The position numbers and the translations under genes are program-made. A stretch of 9,631 bases of DNA from an uncultured Lachnospiraceae bacterium (GTDB lineage: Bacteria > Bacillota > Clostridia > Lachnospirales > Lachnospiraceae): assembly GCA_949935685.1 (NCBI GenBank), contig CATLGN010000041.1, positions 1 through 9,631 on the forward strand, in the 5' to 3' direction. This document shows, one piece after another, positions 6,942-9,631 of this stretch. Position 1 is the stretch's first letter, and each line of letters starts with the position of its first letter. Under the pieces are notes generated by a model. That model was not told the DNA's origin. It saw only the letters and a program-made list of their open reading frames with translations, and ran no database searches.

Positions 6942-7913
6942 TTAACGATGCAGCCCGTGTATGAAAAGACTGCTCAGGAATTCCCCCTCCAGCTTCAGGC
7001 AAACCCGCAGAGACGGCCGGAAATCCGCGGTTTTCCGGGACTTTCCCGGAGAAAAACGGCACATCCGCAGACCGTTCCACAAACCGCGGGCATAAACCGC
7101 CCCATAACCCTTTTGCAGAAAAAACAAATATTTGATCAGAAATCCGCCCAGCAAAAACGGCAGATTGACCAATATCTGCGCCGGAGGCATATTCTTTCCG
7201 ATCAGGTAGACACTGTTGCGGGACGAAAGGCGCACCTTGAACGCATTATAACGGGAGCCGGAAGAAGCGCTTCCCGCATGCCGCACAACGGCGTCCGGCG
7301 CAAAGCGGTTCGTATATCCCCGCATTCTGGCGCGATAACCGATGTCAATGTCCTCCAGATAGGCAAAGTACGCTTCGTCAAACAGGCCCAGTTCCAAAAG
7401 TATGTCTCTGCGATAGACGGCTGCGCCCCCGCACGCCGCAAATATATCGCAGGGAGTACGGTAAAGTGTCTGCGGCCTGCCCTTGCCCCGCGCAAAGGCC
7501 CATCCCAGCGCGCAGTAAAAATCGCCCGCGTCGTCGATGATTTCCGGATCCCGCAGGGAAACCATCTTTGCCCCGGCCGAAAAGCAGAGCGGATTGTGCC
7601 GGACCGCATCGGTCAACCGGCTGACAAAGCGCCGTTCCACAACCGTATCATTATTCAGCAGAATCACATACGGCGTATCGGCCGAGCGGATTCCCGCGTT
7701 GACCGCGGCGGAAAACCCCCGGTTTTGCGCAAAGCAGATCAGCCGCACATCGGGATATTCCCGCTGAACCAGCTCCCGGCTGCCATCCGTTGAGCCGTTG
7801 TCAACGACAATAACCGGAAACGCCGTCTCCTCACAGGCATACAGGGAATCCAGACAGTTTTTCAGATAATGTATTCCGTTCAGATTCGGTATAATCACCG
7901 TCGTATCTGCCAT
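6942..7913 (-). CDS. GT2-family glycosyltransferase (WbbL/RfbF rhamnosyltransferase type)
   Basis: The 323-residue protein has a classic GT-A fold: TTVIIPNLNG (4-13), VVDNGSTDGS (36-45), NRGFSAAVNAGI (64-75), the DxD-like LLNNDT (85-90), FDEAYFAYLEDIDIGYR (178-194) with the probable base in EDID, and RHAGSASSG (211-219). A hydrophobic stretch at about 245-266 and a basic C-terminus may hold it on the membrane. Such enzymes add rhamnose or another sugar to lipid-linked glycans in the cytoplasm; the donor is not determined. The frame stays open upstream to 8198, but the ATG at 7913 is the right start: all family motifs follow it, it is 25 bp past the preceding gene's stop, and AAGGAAGG lies about 12 nt before it. 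A longer start would overlap the preceding gene by 260 bp. It forms an operon with the GT2 gene upstream. Confidence 0.92.
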   Translation of the reverse strand: MADTTVIIPNLNGIHYLKNCLDSLYACEETAFPVIVVDNGSTDGSRELVQREYPDVRLICFAQNRGFSAAVNAGIRSADTPYVILLNNDTVVERRFVSRLTDAVRHNPLCFSAGAKMVSLRDPEIIDDAGDFYCALGWAFARGKGRPQTLYRTPCDIFAACGGAAVYRRDILLELGLFDEAYFAYLEDIDIGYRARMRGYTNRFAPDAVVRHAGSASSGSRYNAFKVRLSSRNSVYLIGKNMPPAQILVNLPFLLGGFLIKYLFFLQKGYGAVYARGLWNGLRMCRFSPGKSRKTADFRPSLRVCLKLEGEFLSSLFIHGLHR

Positions 7914-7938
7914 AACGCCGTTATTCCTTCCTTTTGTA

Positions 7939-9237
7939 TCAGCCGTCCGTCCCGCAGTGAAACGGATCCCATAAAATCCGGTATCCCCGCTTCGCCGCCT
8001 CTGCGCCGAAACGGACGGCCGCGGCTGCCGGATCGTGCTCCTCGCTTCTGACCTGTTCCAGCAGCGGCCGCAGTTCTTCCCGCACCGTAATGTTCCGCAG
8101 GTCAACGCCCGCCGCATCCTGCTGTAATACGGCCCGGTGCATATAACCGCTGAATGATTTCGGCAAACCCGCATACAGCAGCGTCCCGTCCGCCCCATAG
8201 GCGCCGCCCGCGATTCTGCCCCGCCGGATCAGCCGGCCGCCTACCGCGCCCAGATCCGTGCGCTGCCGGAAAATATCTCCCGTATACGCCACCCGGAAAA
8301 ATCCCAGATGCGGCAGAGGAATCACCCGCACCTGCCAGCCCTGCGCCCGGCAGAAATCGGCTACCGCCCGCCTGCCCGCCTCATAGGCATATCGCTTACT
8401 CTCCGGATTCTCCGCCGTGGAACCCGTATGGCAGCGCCAGTGATACAGAATATGGGGCACATGTACAATACGCTCCGGTTCCTCCCAGAGCCGCCGCGCC
8501 GCTCGCAGCACGAGATCATGATCCTGCGCGCCGTCAAACTCCCCGCGCAGTCCCAACGACTGTATCAGTTCCCGTTTCATAACGAGGAAATGGCAGATAT
8601 AGTTATTACTCAATATTAAATCAAGATTAAATTTTACTTTTCTATGCGGTTCATAAAAACGCTTCATCTCACCGTCGCCCTTATCCTCATCGGAATAGAG
8701 CATCTGCGGCGCAATGCCCGTCTCCCGAACCACGCTCTGGATTGCCTCCATCATCCGGTACAGCGCGTCCGGTTCCAGGACATCATCATGGTCCAACAGT
8801 CCGATATAGCTTCCTGCGGCCGCCGCCAGCGCGGCATTTGTATTTTCGGAAATGCCTTTGTTTTCCTTAAGCCGCAGATAGCGAATCCGGCTGTCTTTAT
8901 AGTGTCCCATTTCCCGTGTCAGTTTATCCGTAGGGCTGGCATCGGCAATAACCAGCTCCCAGTCCCCGTAAGTCTGCGCCTGGACCGAGGCAATCATCTC
9001 GTGAAAATGCCGTACATCCGTCTCATAGGCAGGCACCAGGACACTGAACAGCTCCCGCTTATCCCAGACCGCATCCCGCTGCATTTCCCGTTCCGCCGCG
9101 GACAGCAACCGCTTTTCATATGTCGTATCCCCGCCTGCGACCCGCTCCAGCGCGGCCCAAAATGCCGGCCCGATTCCGTTTTTCCGGCAATACCGATATG
9201 CTTTTTTGAAATTGGATAAACCGAATATCTTTTTCAT
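7939..9237 (-). CDS. GT2-family glycosyltransferase with partial second-domain-like C-terminus
   Basis: The 432-residue protein has a roughly 60-residue helical lead-in, then a GT-A domain: FSVLVPAYETD (64-74), IASVQAQTYGDWELVIADAS (82-101), NKGISENTNAAL (126-137), the DxD motif LLDHDD (147-152), YSDEDK (181-186) and GAQDHDLVLRA (236-246) with the probable catalytic acid. HILYHWRCHTGST (262-274) closes the domain. Residues about 325-395 (DLGAVGGRLIRRGRIAGGAY, then SGYMHRAVLQQ and VDLRNITVREEL) resemble the middle of a second GT2 domain as found in two-domain clostridial enzymes, but without its own nucleotide-binding start. The role is probably extension of a surface glycan on a lipid carrier, with unknown donor. 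The start at 9237 has a good ribosome site (AGGAAAAGG). A hairpin lies directly upstream, and the next GT2 gene follows after 25 bp. Confidence 0.92.
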   Translation of the reverse strand: MKKIFGLSNFKKAYRYCRKNGIGPAFWAALERVAGGDTTYEKRLLSAAEREMQRDAVWDKRELFSVLVPAYETDVRHFHEMIASVQAQTYGDWELVIADASPTDKLTREMGHYKDSRIRYLRLKENKGISENTNAALAAAAGSYIGLLDHDDVLEPDALYRMMEAIQSVVRETGIAPQMLYSDEDKGDGEMKRFYEPHRKVKFNLDLILSNNYICHFLVMKRELIQSLGLRGEFDGAQDHDLVLRAARRLWEEPERIVHVPHILYHWRCHTGSTAENPESKRYAYEAGRRAVADFCRAQGWQVRVIPLPHLGFFRVAYTGDIFRQRTDLGAVGGRLIRRGRIAGGAYGADGTLLYAGLPKSFSGYMHRAVLQQDAAGVDLRNITVREELRPLLEQVRSEEHDPAAAAVRFGAEAAKRGYRILWDPFHCGTDG

Positions 9238-9260
9238 CTGCCTTTTCCTGCGCGAAACAA

Positions 9261-9288
9261 ATTGGATTCTGCGTCAGCAGAATCCAAT
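9261..9288 (-). terminator. Intrinsic terminator or leader hairpin after the DUF4956-like gene
   Basis: A perfect 12-bp inverted repeat (ATTGGATTCTGC and GCAGAATCCAAT) encloses a 4-base loop. In the minus-strand transcript it is followed by UUGUUUCG. It lies 32 bp past the stop of the upstream gene and only 23 bp before the next start. Because no promoter fits between it and that start, it could terminate the first gene, attenuate the next one, or both. Confidence 0.7.
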
Positions 9289-9320
9289 GTCTCGCCCTAC
9301 CCATTTCATTAAAACTTAAA

Positions 9321-9631
9321 TCAGAAATTAACTTCTCCGTCATGCTCCATCAGCGCCACGCCCGTGACACCTTCCAACGCCTGCAGTTTCTGCAACATTT
9401 CCGCAGGCTGCTTTGCCCTGCACTCAATCACAAAATCCACGCCGGCCACGGAGGCATTGCGGGAGCGCACCGAAGGCCGTTTGCAGCTTCCTGTTACGAT
9501 TTCCATAATCTGCGCCTCCTGCTCCAGCGAGCCACAGTTGACAACGAGAATCCCGCTGGCACTGCCGACCGGCGTCAATTCCAGCGCAAACAGGCCGATG
9601 GTGATAATCAGCGACGAAATCACCGCGATCT
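9321..9631 (-). CDS. DUF4956-like membrane protein (partial, N-terminus beyond window)
   Basis: The last 102 residues are visible, and the frame runs open through the right edge. A final hydrophobic segment (AVISSLIITIGLFALELTPVG) is followed by a soluble domain of about 80 residues. That domain has a beta strand GILVVNC, a basic middle (KRPSVRSRN), a second strand VDFVIECR and an ending GVTGVALMEHDGEVNF. From memory this matches the C-terminus of DUF4956 proteins, small multi-span membrane proteins whose ferredoxin-like tail commonly starts ILVVNC-like and ends with a GV-x-VxLxxxxGE pattern. Their function is not established; they often sit near polyphosphate polymerase (VTC-type) and CotH genes. 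A GTG at 9623 is in frame but inside the membrane segment, so it is unlikely to be the true start. A hairpin follows the gene, so it may form a separate unit from the glycan genes. Confidence 0.65.
   Translation of the reverse strand, partial: IAVISSLIITIGLFALELTPVGSASGILVVNCGSLEQEAQIMEIVTGSCKRPSVRSRNASVAGVDFVIECRAKQPAEMLQKLQALEGVTGVALMEHDGEVNF

Noticed and set aside
6948..7793. A 281-codon plus-strand frame opposite the second GT2 gene
   Set aside because: No family similarity, and the minus strand has all GT2 motifs in order. Antisense shadow.
7914..8198. A 95-residue N-terminal extension of the second GT2 gene
   Set aside because: It overlaps the preceding GT2 gene in another frame, has no GT2 motif, and the ATG at 7913 has a ribosome site and the normal family start.
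8605..8645. AT-rich patch inside the first GT2 gene, possibly an internal promoter
   Set aside because: It is explained by codons for an Asn/Lys/Ile/Phe-rich stretch (KVKFNLDLILSNNYI) common in this family. No paired -35/-10 elements stand out.

Overview
The window looks like part of a cell-surface polysaccharide (glycopolymer) locus of a Gram-positive-type bacterium, most likely a member of Bacillota/Clostridia and perhaps Lachnospiraceae. The lineage is inferred from the mix of families: an LCP ligase, an LTA-synthase-like transferase, a DUF4956-type membrane protein and clostridial-style GT2 enzymes. No rRNA or other phylogenetic marker is present to fix it. All eight supported genes lie on the minus strand, so transcription reads from the right edge to the left. 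The two edge genes are cut by the window. I saw no tRNA, rRNA, CRISPR array, insertion sequence, integrase or phage gene, and no gene-free stretch longer than about 300 bases.

In transcription order: (1) 9631-9321, the C-terminal end of a DUF4956-like membrane protein, followed by a perfect 12-bp hairpin (9261-9288) that looks like an intrinsic terminator. (2) 9237-7939, a GT2 glycosyltransferase with a partial second-domain-like tail. (3) 7913-6942, a second GT2 glycosyltransferase of the rhamnosyltransferase type. (4) A 70-bp AT-rich gap with a weak promoter candidate, then 6871-5462, a polyprenyl-phosphate sugar-1-phosphate transferase that starts glycan assembly on undecaprenyl phosphate. 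(5) 5428-3920, an LCP (LytR-CpsA-Psr) protein expected to transfer finished polymer to peptidoglycan, with an unusual Gly/Ser/Arg-rich cytoplasmic tail carrying a 40-residue duplication. (6) A strong hairpin terminator candidate (3888-3910). (7) 3823-2894, a third GT2 enzyme. (8) 2871-1045, glmS, which makes glucosamine-6-phosphate for UDP-GlcNAc. (9) A weaker terminator candidate (1001-1029), then 912-1, the N-terminal part of an OpgB/LTA-synthase-like phosphoglycerol transferase.

Together the genes describe a nearly complete pathway. The phosphosugar transferase primes the lipid carrier, three GT2 enzymes extend the glycan, GlmS supplies amino-sugar precursor, the LCP protein anchors the product to the wall, and the sulfatase-fold enzyme could add glycerol-phosphate groups. 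A flippase/polymerase pair (Wzx/Wzy) or ABC exporter is not in the window and would be expected nearby. The gene families are all known. The unusual points are the LCP tail duplication, the hairpins that split the locus, the glmS gene tied to a glycosyltransferase with no room for a glmS ribozyme, and a visibly AT-richer phosphoglycerol transferase at the left end.
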